63,192 bases of DNA, from contig JAPPBX010000110.1 of assembly GCA_026702755.1 (NCBI GenBank), forward strand, positions 1 through 63,192. The letters run 5' to 3'. Below, piece by piece: positions 35,311 to 44,571 of this stretch. A program made the position numbers and the translations under genes. Each line of letters begins with the position of its first letter. Position 1 is the first letter of the stretch. Under the pieces are notes generated by a model that saw nothing but the letters and a program-made list of their open reading frames with translations, did not search any database and was not told where the DNA came from. Source of the stretch: Candidatus Poribacteria bacterium. Lineage in GTDB: Bacteria > Poribacteria > WGA-4E > WGA-3G.

Positions 35311-36816
35311 ATGAGTCTTAAATTAATCTTTTATACCCTCGGTAATTTACTTATCTGTCTCGCGGGGAGCATGTTATTCCCTTTGGCTGTGGCTATCTAT
35401 TACCGGGCAACCGCAGGTGAAACCCAGAACGATTTGATGGCATTTGTCATCTCGGCGATAATCACTCTGATTATCGGTTTAATTCTCCGCTTCAGTATTC
35501 GATCTCGACAAGAAGAACTCGGTATCCGCGAGGGGTTTGCTGTTGTTGCATTAGGATGGGTAACAGTCGCACTCTTTGGTACGCTTCCATACCTATTTGC
35601 TGGCGTATTTCACATTGATGGACGCTCGCCGTGGACAGTGTTCTCTTTCTGCTATTTTGAATCTATGGCGGGATTTTCAACAACCGGTGCGACTGTCTTG
35701 ACGGAGATTGAACATCTTTCACACGCCGTACTCTTCTGGCGGAGTTTCTCCCATTGGCTCGGTGGAATGGGAATTGTTGTTCTTGCTGTTGCTATTCTTC
35801 CGATGCTCGGTATCGGTGGTATGCAGCTTTTTCGCGCCGAAGCACCCGGACCGCAAACGGATCGGCTCACACCCCGCATCGCGCAGACGGCTAAGCTGCT
35901 CTGGGGTGTTTATCTACTTTTCTCTTTTCTTGAAACTGTACTCTTGATGCTGGGCGGTATGACGCTCTTTGATGCACTCTGCCACACCTTCGGAACTATG
36001 GCAACCGGTGGGTTCTCTACAAAAAATGCCAGTATCGGTCACTACGATAGTGTCTATATTGATATGGTGATCTGCTGTTTCATGTTCTTCGCAGGCACCA
36101 ATTTCGCGCTCCACTATCGTGTACTCCGAGGTGATGTCAAAAGTTATTTCCGAGATACAGAATTTAAGTTCTACTGCCTTGTTATCGCAGTGAGTATCAC
36201 CTTAATTTCATGGAACACCATCAGGTTTCAGGTTGATGAACAGGTGCCTTACGATTCAATGTGGACATCGCTCCGTTATGCTACATTCCAGGTAATGTCT
36301 ATCATCACAACGACGGGCTATGGCACTGCCGATTTTGAACAGTGGCCCGCACTTTCCCAATTTATCTTGGTGACACTTATGTTTTACGGTGGCTGTGCAG
36401 GTTCCACCGGCGGCGGCATGAAACAGGTGCGGTTCCTCCTCCTTATCAAGCAGAGCGGGGCAGAAATTAAACGTCTCATCTTCCCACATGCTGTACTCCC
36501 TATTCGTGTTAACGATCGCGCAGTTCCGCCCGAAGTTATGACGAACGTCCTCGGTTTTTTCTTCTTTTTTATCGGAATTTTCGCGATTGTAACCTGCCTC
36601 ATGGCAACCTTGGGGCTTGACCTCGTGAGTGCTGCGGGAGCAACGATCGCTACGATGGGTAACATCGGCCCCGGTCTCGGCAGCGTGGGACCGGCTGATA
36701 ATTACGCGCATATTCACACGACTGGAAAATATGTCCTATCTTTCTGCATGTTACTCGGACGCTTAGAACTCTATACAGTACTTATCCTCTTTTCACCGAA
36801 TTTCTGGAAAGGATAA
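35311..36816 (+). CDS. trkH: Trk potassium uptake channel subunit TrkH
   Basis: A 501-aa integral membrane protein with about ten to twelve hydrophobic segments. Four selectivity-filter P-loops are visible: FSTTGATVL, TGGFSTKNA, TTTGYGTADF and GNIGPGLGSV. This is the SKT-family K+ channel partner of TrkA. No separate ribosome site is strong. It is the second gene of the trkAH pair. Confident. Confidence 0.95.
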   Translation: MSLKLIFYTLGNLLICLAGSMLFPLAVAIYYRATAGETQNDLMAFVISAIITLIIGLILRFSIRSRQEELGIREGFAVVALGWVTVALFGTLPYLFAGVFHIDGRSPWTVFSFCYFESMAGFSTTGATVLTEIEHLSHAVLFWRSFSHWLGGMGIVVLAVAILPMLGIGGMQLFRAEAPGPQTDRLTPRIAQTAKLLWGVYLLFSFLETVLLMLGGMTLFDALCHTFGTMATGGFSTKNASIGHYDSVYIDMVICCFMFFAGTNFALHYRVLRGDVKSYFRDTEFKFYCLVIAVSITLISWNTIRFQVDEQVPYDSMWTSLRYATFQVMSIITTTGYGTADFEQWPALSQFILVTLMFYGGCAGSTGGGMKQVRFLLLIKQSGAEIKRLIFPHAVLPIRVNDRAVPPEVMTNVLGFFFFFIGIFAIVTCLMATLGLDLVSAAGATIATMGNIGPGLGSVGPADNYAHIHTTGKYVLSFCMLLGRLELYTVLILFSPNFWKG

Positions 36817-36830
36817 GTATTTTATTGTAA

Positions 36831-36928
36831 CAGTTATCGGTCTTCGGCTATCGGTTAAAGAGAAGTCTGATTTACCCAAAAATCTCTTAACTGATAACCG
36901 ATAACTGATAACTGACAACTGACAACTA
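36831..36928. repeat. Heptad-repeat intergenic element, copy 4 (trkH-pdxH)
   Basis: The left half is TATCGGT-CTTCGGC-TATCGGT; the right half is ACTGATA-ACCGATA-ACTGATA-ACTGACA-ACTGACA. The inner arms AAAGAGA and TCTCTTAA are complementary, giving a large hairpin. It ends 9 bp before the pdxH start. Confidence 0.78.
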
Positions 36929-36936
36929 TTTTAATT

Positions 36937-37581
36937 ATGAACACAGATGAACTCCGCAGAGAATACAGAGTCCACAAAGAACATCTTCTTGAGCAGAACG
37001 TCGCATCCGATCCGTTTGAACAGTTTGAAAGGTGGTTTGCAGATGCGGTCGACGCTAAACTTGATCTACCAGATGCGATGACATTAGCAACCGCTACACC
37101 GCAAGGGGTTCCCTCTGCCCGAATGGTCGTACTCAGAGGCTTTGATGTGAGAGGGTTCTGTTTCTACACCGATTATGGGAGCCAAAAGGGAAAGGAACTG
37201 GCTGAGAATCCCAATGCAGCGGTGGTCTTCTATTGGCGTGAACTTGACCGACAGGTTCGGAGTACCGGCATCATTGAAAAGATGACCTCGGCAGAATCGG
37301 ATGCCTATTTTGCCAGTCGTCCTGTTGAGAGTCAACTCGCCGTCCAGACAGAACGCCAAAGTATCGTTGTTGACAGTCGAGAACACCTCACGGAAGGTTT
37401 CCAACGCGCAGAGCAGACATATCCATCTGATACTATTCCACGTCCGCCTCATTGGGGTGGATATCGACTTGTGCCCAATATGCTTGAATTTTGGCAGGGG
37501 TGTCCAAACCGCCTCCACGATCGGCTCTGCTATACACTGCAACCCGATGGAACATGGGAGATGACGCGGCTTTCCCCGTAA
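36937..37581 (+). CDS. pdxH: Pyridoxamine 5'-phosphate oxidase
   Basis: A 214-aa FMN-dependent oxidase that makes pyridoxal 5'-phosphate from PNP or PMP. Signatures are ATPQGVPSARMVVLRGFDVR, FYTDYGSQKGKEL (FMN phosphate site), and the C-terminal LEFWQGCPNRLHDRL with WTFRL-type end WEMTRLSP. PLP is the cofactor of the GcvP enzyme encoded 3 kb upstream, but no direct regulatory link is seen. Confident. Confidence 0.94.
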   Translation: MNTDELRREYRVHKEHLLEQNVASDPFEQFERWFADAVDAKLDLPDAMTLATATPQGVPSARMVVLRGFDVRGFCFYTDYGSQKGKELAENPNAAVVFYWRELDRQVRSTGIIEKMTSAESDAYFASRPVESQLAVQTERQSIVVDSREHLTEGFQRAEQTYPSDTIPRPPHWGGYRLVPNMLEFWQGCPNRLHDRLCYTLQPDGTWEMTRLSP

Positions 37582-37624
37582 ATTTACTGTTTTGTTAGAG
37601 GCATCAAAAATTCTCGAAAATTAC

Positions 37625-37654
37625 TTGACATCCGCTCCAGATTCCTATTACACT
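37625..37654 (+). promoter_or_regulatory. Sigma-70-type promoter for the LamG-like gene
   Basis: TTGACA (37625-37630) is followed after 18 bp by TACACT (37649-37654). The predicted start near 37661 lies about 37 nt before the frameshifted gene's ATG at 37698. Confidence 0.5.
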
Positions 37655-37697
37655 ATGGGCACTTGCGAAGAACATTAAAAAAGAAAGGAGACTCCTG

Positions 37698-38443
37698 ATG
37701 AAATTCACGCTGATTGTAGCAGCACTTTTCTACTCTCCTTCTCTGCAGGGGCAGGCACATTTTTGGAAACCTTTGATGATGGGGATTTCGACGGATGGCA
37801 GGAACTTGCTAAGTGGGATGAGATACCTGGTTCTTGGGAGGTTGTTAATGGTGGACTTCATGGGACAGGTCATGATGGATTTCTGCGTTTCCTCACAACC
37901 GGGGATGACACATGGATGGATTACACAGTCGAGTTTGATGTTAGACCTCTTAAAAAACACGGTCGTCCGACTATCGCAATTGCAGCGCGGGTTAAGGAGA
38001 AATGGTTGGTGCGTTGCTCTATTTCGGATCCAGTAGTTGTATTGCCCGGTGGTGCCAATGCCCCCGCAAGAGGATGGGTGTTTTGTGGAGCTGGCAGCTT
38101 GCGTCGGGGAACGTTTAATGGACTTTTCTTTAGTCCTCATCCACTCTTAAAATTAAACAGATGGGCACATCTAAAGTTAAGCGTTGAAGGCGATATTTTC
38201 ACCTTCTGGATTAATGATGAGCAGGTTATGGAACCTACAGAACTCCGTATTTTCAGAAACCGTGAAGGCTTTGCGGACTTTCCCGATTTTCAGACCGGGG
38301 GTGTCGGTTTTGGTGTCTCGAATTATACGGCACGTTTTGATAATATCACTGTCACCGGTGATAGCATTCCAAACAGCGGTGCATTCGACGTAACGCCTCA
38401 AGGGAAACTCGCTGCAACGTGGGCACAATTGAAGCAATTCTAA
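37698..38443 (+). pseudogene. Secreted concanavalin/LamG-like protein broken by a 1-base frameshift
   Basis: The ATG at 37698 has a good AAAGGAG site and starts a signal peptide (MKFTLIVAALF), but its frame then becomes meaningless. The true body runs in another frame from about 37736 to 38443, with AGTFLETFDDGDFDGW and a concanavalin A-like fold pattern ending VGFGVSNYTARFDNITVTGD. Adding one T to the TTTT run at 37726-37729 restores a continuous protein of about 248 residues whose signal peptide becomes MKFTLIVAALFLLSFSAGAG. So either the gene has a recent one-base deletion, or this is a sequencing error. Relatives are common among proteins of the 3-keto-disaccharide hydrolase/DUF1080 type and bind or cleave glycans; no catalytic residue can be assigned. 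Confidence 0.72.
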
Positions 38444-38674
38444 ATATGTATTTTACCTATTTCAAGTCTATACTGAAAATCTTAGTCTCAAAATTGACAC
38501 TACAACAGACCGAGCGAGAAATTTGTTTATCTTGTATTTTTTTTCAAAAAAACTTGACAATGTTTTTGAAATATGAGAAACTATTAAGCATACTTAGAAG
38601 CGTCTAAATTAATCTTCACTTTGGCGAATGCAAGCCATATTAATAACGTATGAGGACAAAATAGATTAAAAACA

Positions 38675-39043
38675 ATGCTAATAGAGTATCTTCCGATCTT
38701 GTTGTTAGGACTATTCGCAGTCCTCTTTGCGGGTATTAATCTCGCCCTGACCCATATTCTTGGACCCAAACGCCCGAACCGTGTCAAACTCTCCGTTTAC
38801 GAATCCGGCGTTCAACCAATTGGCGATGCAAGGCAACGGTTTACCATCCGGTTTGACCTCATCGCGATGCTCTTTATCATCTTTGATATTGAAGTGGTTT
38901 TCCTCTACCCGTGGGCGGTGGTCTTTAAGAAATTCTCTGAGACGAGCGGTTTATTTATTTTAATTGAAATGCTGGTGTTTATCGGTATTCTTCTTCTGGG
39001 CTATATCTATGCTTGGAGGAAAGGAGGCTTAACATGGGATTAG
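38675..39043 (+). CDS. nuoA: NADH-quinone oxidoreductase subunit A
   Basis: A 122-aa membrane subunit with three hydrophobic helices. The conserved loop [20 protein letters not shown] and [20 protein letters not shown], with acidic residues in helix 2, identify NuoA. It is the first gene of the complex I operon. A TTGACA at 38554-38559 is a possible -35, but I see no good -10 at the right distance. It overlaps nuoB by 10 bp. Confidence 0.94.
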   Translation: MLIEYLPILLLGLFAVLFAGINLALTHILGPKRPNRVKLSVYESGVQPIGDARQRFTIRFDLIAMLFIIFDIEVVFLYPWAVVFKKFSETSGLFILIEMLVFIGILLLGYIYAWRKGGLTWD

Positions 39044-39549
39044 ATTTTGTTGGACAAGGTGCCGGACAGACGGATGGTAACATCATCACCACGACTATTG
39101 ATAAGGTCGTCAACTGGGGACGAAAGAACTCGTTGTGGCCGATGCCCTTCGGGACAGCGTGCTGTGCAATCGAGATGATGGCGACCTTGGCTTCTAAATT
39201 TGACCTCTCTCGGTTCGGTTCTGAGGCGATCCGCTTTTCACCGCGCCAATCCGATCTACTCATCGTTTCCGGCAGAATCTCCATCAAAATGATGCCGGTG
39301 CTGAAACGTATCTATGACCAGATGCCGGATCCGAAATGGGTAATTTCGATGGGAGCATGCGCTTCCTGCGGTGGGGTGTTCGATACCTATACTCTTATCC
39401 AAGGTGTCGATCAGTTTATTCCTGTGGATGTATACATTCCTGGATGTCCACCACGCCCCGAAGACCTCATTGATGCGGTGCTACAGGTGCAGCAGAAAAT
39501 CACCAGTGGTGCCTCACCTAAAGGCGTAGAGCATCTCCTTGAAACTTGA
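39034..39549 (+). CDS. nuoB: NADH-quinone oxidoreductase subunit B
   Basis: A 171-aa subunit that carries iron-sulfur cluster N2, the last centre before quinone. The ligands are visible as [19 protein letters not shown] and [13 protein letters not shown] use the ATG at 39034, 7 bp after AAAGGAGG, rather than the in-frame codon at 39013. It overlaps the end of nuoA. Confident. Confidence 0.95.
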   Translation: MGLDFVGQGAGQTDGNIITTTIDKVVNWGRKNSLWPMPFGTACCAIEMMATLASKFDLSRFGSEAIRFSPRQSDLLIVSGRISIKMMPVLKRIYDQMPDPKWVISMGACASCGGVFDTYTLIQGVDQFIPVDVYIPGCPPRPEDLIDAVLQVQQKITSGASPKGVEHLLET

Positions 39550-39578
39550 AAATGAAATAGGAACAGCAGAGGCACTTT

Positions 39579-40124
39579 ATGAATGAAGAAAAAGAAGTTG
39601 AAGAACAATCAAAACCGCTTGTCCTTGAAAAATTAGAGGAACATCACGCGGATGCACTCTTAGCACAGGACGAAGCGCGCGGCACCGTCGTTGTTATACG
39701 TAAAGAACAGGCTTACGCGGTTTTGGAATATCTAAAAACAGATCCTGAACTCGCCTATACCTTTCTTGTTGATGTTACTGCTCTTGACAATTCACAGATG
39801 GAATCCGAGTTGATACAGTTTGACTACGCGAGGTTCATGGTTGTCTATCAGCTCTATTCCTATCAGGGACAGGGGCGTGTTCGAGTAAAGGTGCCTGTGC
39901 ATGAAAACGACCTGAACGTCACATCTGTTACTGGGTTGTGGCAGGGCGCGAATTGGTTGGAGCGTGAGACCTACGACATGTTCGGTATCAATTTTGAGGG
40001 GCATCCCGATCTCCGTCGAATTTTAATGCCTGACGATTTTGAGGGACACCCACTTCGGAAAGATTATCCGCTCCGTGGACGTGGCGAGCGTGAACGCTTT
40101 AATTTTGATAAGCAGAATGTGTAG
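39579..40124 (+). CDS. nuoC: NADH-quinone oxidoreductase subunit C
   Basis: A 181-aa hydrophilic subunit of the quinone module. The family signature is [20 protein letters not shown] followed by [20 protein letters not shown]. It is not fused to NuoD, unlike in E. coli. The first 25 residues are acidic and variable. A heptad-repeat element of about 140 bp separates it from nuoD. Confidence 0.93.
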   Translation: MNEEKEVEEQSKPLVLEKLEEHHADALLAQDEARGTVVVIRKEQAYAVLEYLKTDPELAYTFLVDVTALDNSQMESELIQFDYARFMVVYQLYSYQGQGRVRVKVPVHENDLNVTSVTGLWQGANWLERETYDMFGINFEGHPDLRRILMPDDFEGHPLRKDYPLRGRGERERFNFDKQNV

Positions 40125-40131
40125 ATTTAAT

Positions 40132-40272
40132 AGTTATCAGTTTTCAGTTACAAGAGGTTTTTGATAAAGTCATATTCCTCTTTTTTAAAAATTAGTCGTT
40201 ACAAGAGTCCACTGATACATCAGTAAACTCTTTAACTGACAACCGACAACTGATAACCGAAAACCGATAACT
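40132..40272. repeat. Heptad-repeat intergenic element, copy 5 (nuoC-nuoD)
   Basis: The left half has TATCAGT and CAGTTACAAGAGG; the right half has ACTGACA-ACCGACA-ACTGATA-ACCGAAA-ACCGATA. AGAGG and CCTCTT arms lie between. The last unit ends about 12 bp before the nuoD ribosome site AAAGGAG. Confidence 0.75.
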
Positions 40273-40291
40273 ATAAAAAAAGGAGTATTCT

Positions 40292-41488
40292 ATGCAAGGT
40301 GGGCTGGAACGAGCGACAGGCGAGAAGATGATTCTCAGCTTCGGTCCGCAACATCCTGCGACACACGGTACCCTTCGTATTGTGTTAGAACTTGATGGCG
40401 AATCCGTTTTGAAAGCGACACCACATGCTGGCTACCTGCATACCGGATTCGAGAAACTCGGTGAACATCTGGATTACAACCAGTACATTGTTGTGACAGA
40501 TCGGATGAACTATTTGTCGCCACTGTCGAACAATTTCGGATATGTACTTGCCGTCGAACAGCTGCTCGGCATTGAAGTCACAAAACGGTGTCAATATATT
40601 CGTATTTTAATGGCGGAACTCTCGCGACTTGCTGATCATCTATTATGGTTGGGAACCGCTGCACTCGATTTAGGGGCATTTTCAGTATTCCTCTATAGTT
40701 TCCGCGAACGTGAAAAGTTGTATAGCATCTTTGAAAAGACAACCGGAGCAAGGTTGACGACGAGTTACACCCGCGTAGGGGGTGTTCTCCGAGATTTGTA
40801 TGATGGGTGTGAAGAAGATATCCGTCAATTCATCGGCAACTTCCCAAAAGCACTAAAAGAGACCCATACCCTGCTCACACGGAATCGGATCTGGATGGAT
40901 CGCACGAAAGGTGTTGGAGCCATTTCAGCTGATGATGCTATTGGTTATGGATTAACGGGTCCTTGCCTCCGCGCCACTGGCATAGCACATGATATACGTA
41001 AGGCTGAACCATATTCCAGTTACGAGGAAGTCACCTTTGATGTACCAGTTGGAACTAACGGTGATGCCTATGATCGTTACCTCGTTCGGATGGAGGAGAT
41101 GATTCAGAGTTGTGGTATCGTTACCCAAGTTTTGGATAATATGCCTGACGGACCGGTCAATCTTGAAGATAACAAGGTTACAATGCCGGACAAGTCCGAT
41201 GCCTATGGGCATATTGAGGGATTAATCCATCACTTTAAGATTGTTATGGATGGGCACGGCGTGCAACCGCCACAAGGCGAACACTATTGTGCAACCGAAT
41301 CACCGAACGGCGAACTTGGTTTTTATATAGTCAGCGATGGCAGCGGCACCGCTTATCGTATCCGTATCCGTCCGCCGAGTTTCCTGCACTTCCAGGCACT
41401 GCCGCGTATGTTAGAGGGTGGAATGGTTTCTGACACTGTAGCAGTGTTGGGGAGTCTCAATGTCATCGCGGGTGAATTAGATCGGTAA
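40292..41488 (+). CDS. nuoD: NADH-quinone oxidoreductase subunit D
   Basis: A 398-aa subunit forming the quinone-binding pocket with NuoB. Typical elements are SFGPQHPATHGTLRIVLELD, LHTGFEKLGEHLDYNQYIV and the end GSLNVIAGELDR. The quinone-site His and Tyr lie in the first and third of these. An AAAGGAG site precedes the ATG. Confident. Confidence 0.96.
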   Translation: MQGGLERATGEKMILSFGPQHPATHGTLRIVLELDGESVLKATPHAGYLHTGFEKLGEHLDYNQYIVVTDRMNYLSPLSNNFGYVLAVEQLLGIEVTKRCQYIRILMAELSRLADHLLWLGTAALDLGAFSVFLYSFREREKLYSIFEKTTGARLTTSYTRVGGVLRDLYDGCEEDIRQFIGNFPKALKETHTLLTRNRIWMDRTKGVGAISADDAIGYGLTGPCLRATGIAHDIRKAEPYSSYEEVTFDVPVGTNGDAYDRYLVRMEEMIQSCGIVTQVLDNMPDGPVNLEDNKVTMPDKSDAYGHIEGLIHHFKIVMDGHGVQPPQGEHYCATESPNGELGFYIVSDGSGTAYRIRIRPPSFLHFQALPRMLEGGMVSDTVAVLGSLNVIAGELDR

Positions 41489-41525
41489 CTTTGTCAGAGT
41501 CTACTGTCTGTTTTAGGAGGTGTCA

Positions 41526-41870
41526 ATGGAACTCAAAGGCATTATGCTTTTCGTCAAAGACATGAAGACTGTCATCGCGTTTTATAGGGATGTCATCGGA
41601 TTGACTCCTGACGAAGATCAACCGTTCCCGGAACACCGCTTTTTTCGCTTTAACGCAGGTGCTTGCACGTTGTGTCTCCATAGTGCCAGCAAACCCAACG
41701 AAGGGAGACAAAAACTGATGTTCCACGTTGAAAGCGTGAGTGCCGTTCATCAGCACATAAAATCGAAAGGGAAGCGATTACGGAAACTTGAAAAGAACGA
41801 CGATGGGCATGCCATTTTCGATATCCGCGATCCAGAAGGCAACCGTATTCAGTTTTACGGCAATTATTGA
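41526..41870 (+). CDS. VOC-family (glyoxalase-like) protein inside the nuo operon
   Basis: A 114-aa protein of one vicinal-oxygen-chelate repeat pair: GIMLFVKDMKTVIAFYRDVI at the start and FDIRDPEGNRIQFYG at the end, with the metal-type Glu/His positions only partly conserved. VOC proteins include glyoxalases, dioxygenases and resistance proteins; no substrate is suggested. The ATG at 41526 is preferred because TAGGAGG lies 5 bp upstream; a GTG at 41520 overlaps that site. It is a passenger gene between nuoD and nuoE. Confidence 0.83.
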   Translation: MELKGIMLFVKDMKTVIAFYRDVIGLTPDEDQPFPEHRFFRFNAGACTLCLHSASKPNEGRQKLMFHVESVSAVHQHIKSKGKRLRKLEKNDDGHAIFDIRDPEGNRIQFYGNY

Positions 41871-41931
41871 TTTTGGAAGTTTTCACAAAGACAGATAAAG
41901 TAATTTTGATGGGAGTGGACTTAATAAATTC

Positions 41932-42303
41932 ATGAAACTAAAAGTCATTATCCATAAAGCTGAAGAAGGCGGATATTGGGCGGAAGTGCCATCACTTGCT
42001 GGTTGTGCTACACAAGGTGACACTTTTGAAGAATTACTTGAAAACATCTATAAAGCAATTGAAGGGTATTTATCCGTAGATGTTAACTTAGAAACCCAAT
42101 TTGCGCTTTGCATCGAAAACAAAAGTTGTGAAGACATAGAGAAGCGAAAATTCTACCGAATTCTGCCTGATGAAAAAGCGACCCGTGAAGGCTATCTGCG
42201 AGTCATTGATGAATCTCAGGAAGACTACTTGTATCCCGAATCTTATTTTATTTCTCTTGAACTACCTCGCAAAGTACAGGAGGCATTCGTAGCGGCAGTC
42301 TAA
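41932..42303 (+). CDS. HicB-like protein with an extra C-terminal domain
   Basis: A 123-aa protein. Residues 1-55 match the HicB-type antitoxin fold ([40 protein letters not shown]). Residues about 70-123 are a separate small module ([20 protein letters not shown]) like short stand-alone proteins seen in cyanobacteria and relatives. There is no HicA toxin gene beside it, and no DNA-binding tail as in true HicB antitoxins. It is the second passenger between nuoD and nuoE, so it may be a solitary HicB-fold protein rather than part of a toxin-antitoxin pair. Confidence 0.7.
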   Translation: MKLKVIIHKAEEGGYWAEVPSLAGCATQGDTFEELLENIYKAIEGYLSVDVNLETQFALCIENKSCEDIEKRKFYRILPDEKATREGYLRVIDESQEDYLYPESYFISLELPRKVQEAFVAAV

Positions 42304-42438
42304 TGGAAGGGTTTTTGATAAACCTAATATCTCTCTTCTCAGCCTAAGACCGCAAGCCCGAAACGAAGTGGAGGGGTTTTTGATTGGGTGTTTCTTCAGC
42401 TCTTGAGCGAAAGCGTCAAAGCACAAACCACGTCCTTT

Positions 42439-42466
42439 AACCGCAAGGAAAGTTAAAAATATGTCA
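42439..42466 (+). repeat. Duplicated translation-start segment, copy at nuoE
   Basis: A 28-bp stretch from AACCGCAAGGAAA to the nuoE ATG and its next codon is repeated with one mismatch at 48502-48529 before nuoK. It supplies the AAGGAAA ribosome site of both genes. Confidence 0.65.
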
Positions 42467-42985
42467 GATGAACTCATTCAAATCGAAACGCCTTTCGCGT
42501 TTAACGAAGAAAATCAGCGTGAATTCGACGAATTGATAGGGCGGTATCCTATTAAGGAGGCGGCGATGCTGCCGACGCTCCATCTCGCGCAGAATCAGGC
42601 AGGCTATATCACTCCTGCAGTCATGAAGTATGTCGCAGAGCAACTTGAGGTCTCCGTGATGAAGGTCAAGGATGTTGTCACTTTCTATCCGATGTTCTTT
42701 GAAGAACCGGTGGGACAGTACGTGATTCGGGTATGCCATACGCTACCTTGTGCGTTGCGAGACTGTAAAGTTGTTTTGGACCATCTTAAGACGAAACTGA
42801 ACACAGATGTCGCTTCCGAAACCAACCTCGCGAAAGGTACAACAGCTGACGGTAAGTTCACGCTCATGAAAGTAGAATGCCTCGCTTCGTGCGATGTTGC
42901 GCCCGTCATTATGGTGAATGGCGATTTACATAAAAATTTAACCCCGGAAAAAGTTGATGAGCTTTTAGCGACGCTTGCGAGCTAA
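42461..42985 (+). CDS. nuoE: NADH-quinone oxidoreductase subunit E
   Basis: A 174-aa thioredoxin-fold subunit with a [2Fe-2S] cluster. The four ligands are in VCHTLPCALRD and VECLASCDVAP. The N-terminal helical part reads IGRYPIKEAAMLPTLHLAQN. The start segment is shared nearly word for word with nuoK. The stop lies within the first copy of a 37-bp tandem duplication. Confidence 0.93.
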   Translation: MSDELIQIETPFAFNEENQREFDELIGRYPIKEAAMLPTLHLAQNQAGYITPAVMKYVAEQLEVSVMKVKDVVTFYPMFFEEPVGQYVIRVCHTLPCALRDCKVVLDHLKTKLNTDVASETNLAKGTTADGKFTLMKVECLASCDVAPVIMVNGDLHKNLTPEKVDELLATLAS

Positions 42986-43039
42986 AACTTGCTATACTAA
43001 AGTAGCGACGCTTGCAAGCTAAAACTTGCTATACTAAAG
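42966..43039. repeat. 37-bp tandem duplication at the end of nuoE
   Basis: Copies at 42966-43002 and 43003-43039 differ at one base (GCGAGC versus GCAAGC). The first copy includes the last nuoE codons and its TAA; the second reproduces them out of the gene. The second copy also contains the palindrome GCTTGCAAGC. Confidence 0.85.
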
Positions 43040-43063
43040 TAGACAATTTGTAGAGGAGAAGGT

Positions 43064-44539
43064 ATGGTTGAAGAAAGACGGATTCTCTACGAGCATCTGG
43101 ATGTACCTGATATTAACACGTTCGATGTCTTTCGGCAATATGACGGCTACACCCGTTTTGAGAAAGCAATTGCGGAATATCAACCTGAAGAGATCGCTAA
43201 AATGGTGTTGGATTCAGGCTTGAAAGGCAGAGGCGGTGCCGGTTTTTCTACTGGGGAAAAATGGAGTTTTGTCCCAAGGGATATAAAGCCCTGCTACCTC
43301 TGTTGCAACGCCGATGAAAGCGAACCAGGGACATTCAGTAACCGTTACGTCTTGGAGAAAAATCCACACCTATTGATTGAAGGTATCCTGATCTGCTGCT
43401 ATGCGATGGGCATTGAGACAACTTACGTCTACATTCGGGGTGAATTTACGCTCGGTAAAAAGATGTTGGATGCTGCCATCAAGGAGGCTTATGAAAAAGG
43501 TTACCTCGGCAAAAATATTCGTGGCACGGGACTCAACATTGACATCTATACACACCCGGGAGCCGGTGCCTATATCTGTGGCGAGGAGACGGGATTAATT
43601 GAATCGCTTGAGGGCAAACGCGGACAGCCTCGAAACAAACCGCCGTTCCCTGCTGTCGAAGGTGTGTTCAGAAAACCCACCGTCGTGCAGAATGTTGAGA
43701 CGTTATGCAACCTACCTTTCATTATCGGTAATGGTGTTGAATGGTACACACAGATGGGCCCGACGTATGCCGATACGCGGTTTGATCCACCGAAACCTGA
43801 TGCCAATACCGGCACAAAACTCTATTGCATTAGTGGTGATGTCAATGAACCGGGTGTTTATGAACTTGATCTCGGCTTGACGTGTACAGAACTCATTGAG
43901 GTTGCAGGTGGTTTACGTGGCGAAGAGGTGAAAGCCGTCATCCCGGGTGGCAGTTCCGCACCGATTTTGACGCACTATGAGTTAGACACGCGGCTCGATT
44001 TTACCTCACTTACACTCGCCAAGTCGATGCTCGGTTCCGGTGGTATCATCGTCATGAACGAGACCCGCAATATCGTGGATTGTTTGCTCAACATCATGAA
44101 GTTCTATGCCCATGAATCGTGCGGACAGTGCACGCCGTGCCGTTGGGGTACACCGTGGGTGCGCGATATTGTTCAACGGATTGCCGATGGAAACGGACGA
44201 AAAGACACTATCACACGACCCAAATTCGGTGTCGCTGAAGGCGGCAGATGGGGCGATACCGGCGAAACGGAAGAGATTTACGAAGACTTGGATCTGCTGG
44301 AGAGTGTCGCCAATAACATTGCGAATGTGGACACGATGACATGGAATACGATATGTGTCTTTGGCATTGCTGTCTCGTGGCCAGCCGTGAGTTATATGCG
44401 CAAATTCCGGCCCGAATTTGAAGCCGCCATTCGTGAAAGTAAACTTGTTACCTTGCCTGTTGCCGAGGCGACAGTCCCACCGGAGGAAAACTACGCATAT
44501 CAGCAGCGGTTTGTTCCAAAAGAGTTCGCTGACCTATAG
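43064..44539 (+). CDS. nuoF: NADH-quinone oxidoreductase subunit F (NADH/FMN-binding)
   Basis: A 491-aa subunit that oxidises NADH through FMN and passes electrons to cluster N3. The NADH/FMN site is GLKGRGGAGFSTGEKW and CNADESEPGTFSNR. The [4Fe-4S] ligands are ESCGQCTPCRWGTPW and a later Cys in NTICVFG. It is longer than the usual ~430-445 residues, mainly by an insertion (KFGVAEGGRWGDTGETEEIY) between the third and fourth cluster ligands. GAGGAG lies before the ATG. Confidence 0.95.
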   Translation: MVEERRILYEHLDVPDINTFDVFRQYDGYTRFEKAIAEYQPEEIAKMVLDSGLKGRGGAGFSTGEKWSFVPRDIKPCYLCCNADESEPGTFSNRYVLEKNPHLLIEGILICCYAMGIETTYVYIRGEFTLGKKMLDAAIKEAYEKGYLGKNIRGTGLNIDIYTHPGAGAYICGEETGLIESLEGKRGQPRNKPPFPAVEGVFRKPTVVQNVETLCNLPFIIGNGVEWYTQMGPTYADTRFDPPKPDANTGTKLYCISGDVNEPGVYELDLGLTCTELIEVAGGLRGEEVKAVIPGGSSAPILTHYELDTRLDFTSLTLAKSMLGSGGIIVMNETRNIVDCLLNIMKFYAHESCGQCTPCRWGTPWVRDIVQRIADGNGRKDTITRPKFGVAEGGRWGDTGETEEIYEDLDLLESVANNIANVDTMTWNTICVFGIAVSWPAVSYMRKFRPEFEAAIRESKLVTLPVAEATVPPEENYAYQQRFVPKEFADL

Positions 44540-44571
44540 GGCATAACTGGCGATAGCCGAAAGGAACACCT

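Noticed and set aside
38494-38587. Two TTGACA hexamers before nuoA as promoters
   Set aside because: Neither has an acceptable -10 at 16-18 bp, so I do not call a promoter although the nuo operon must have one nearby.
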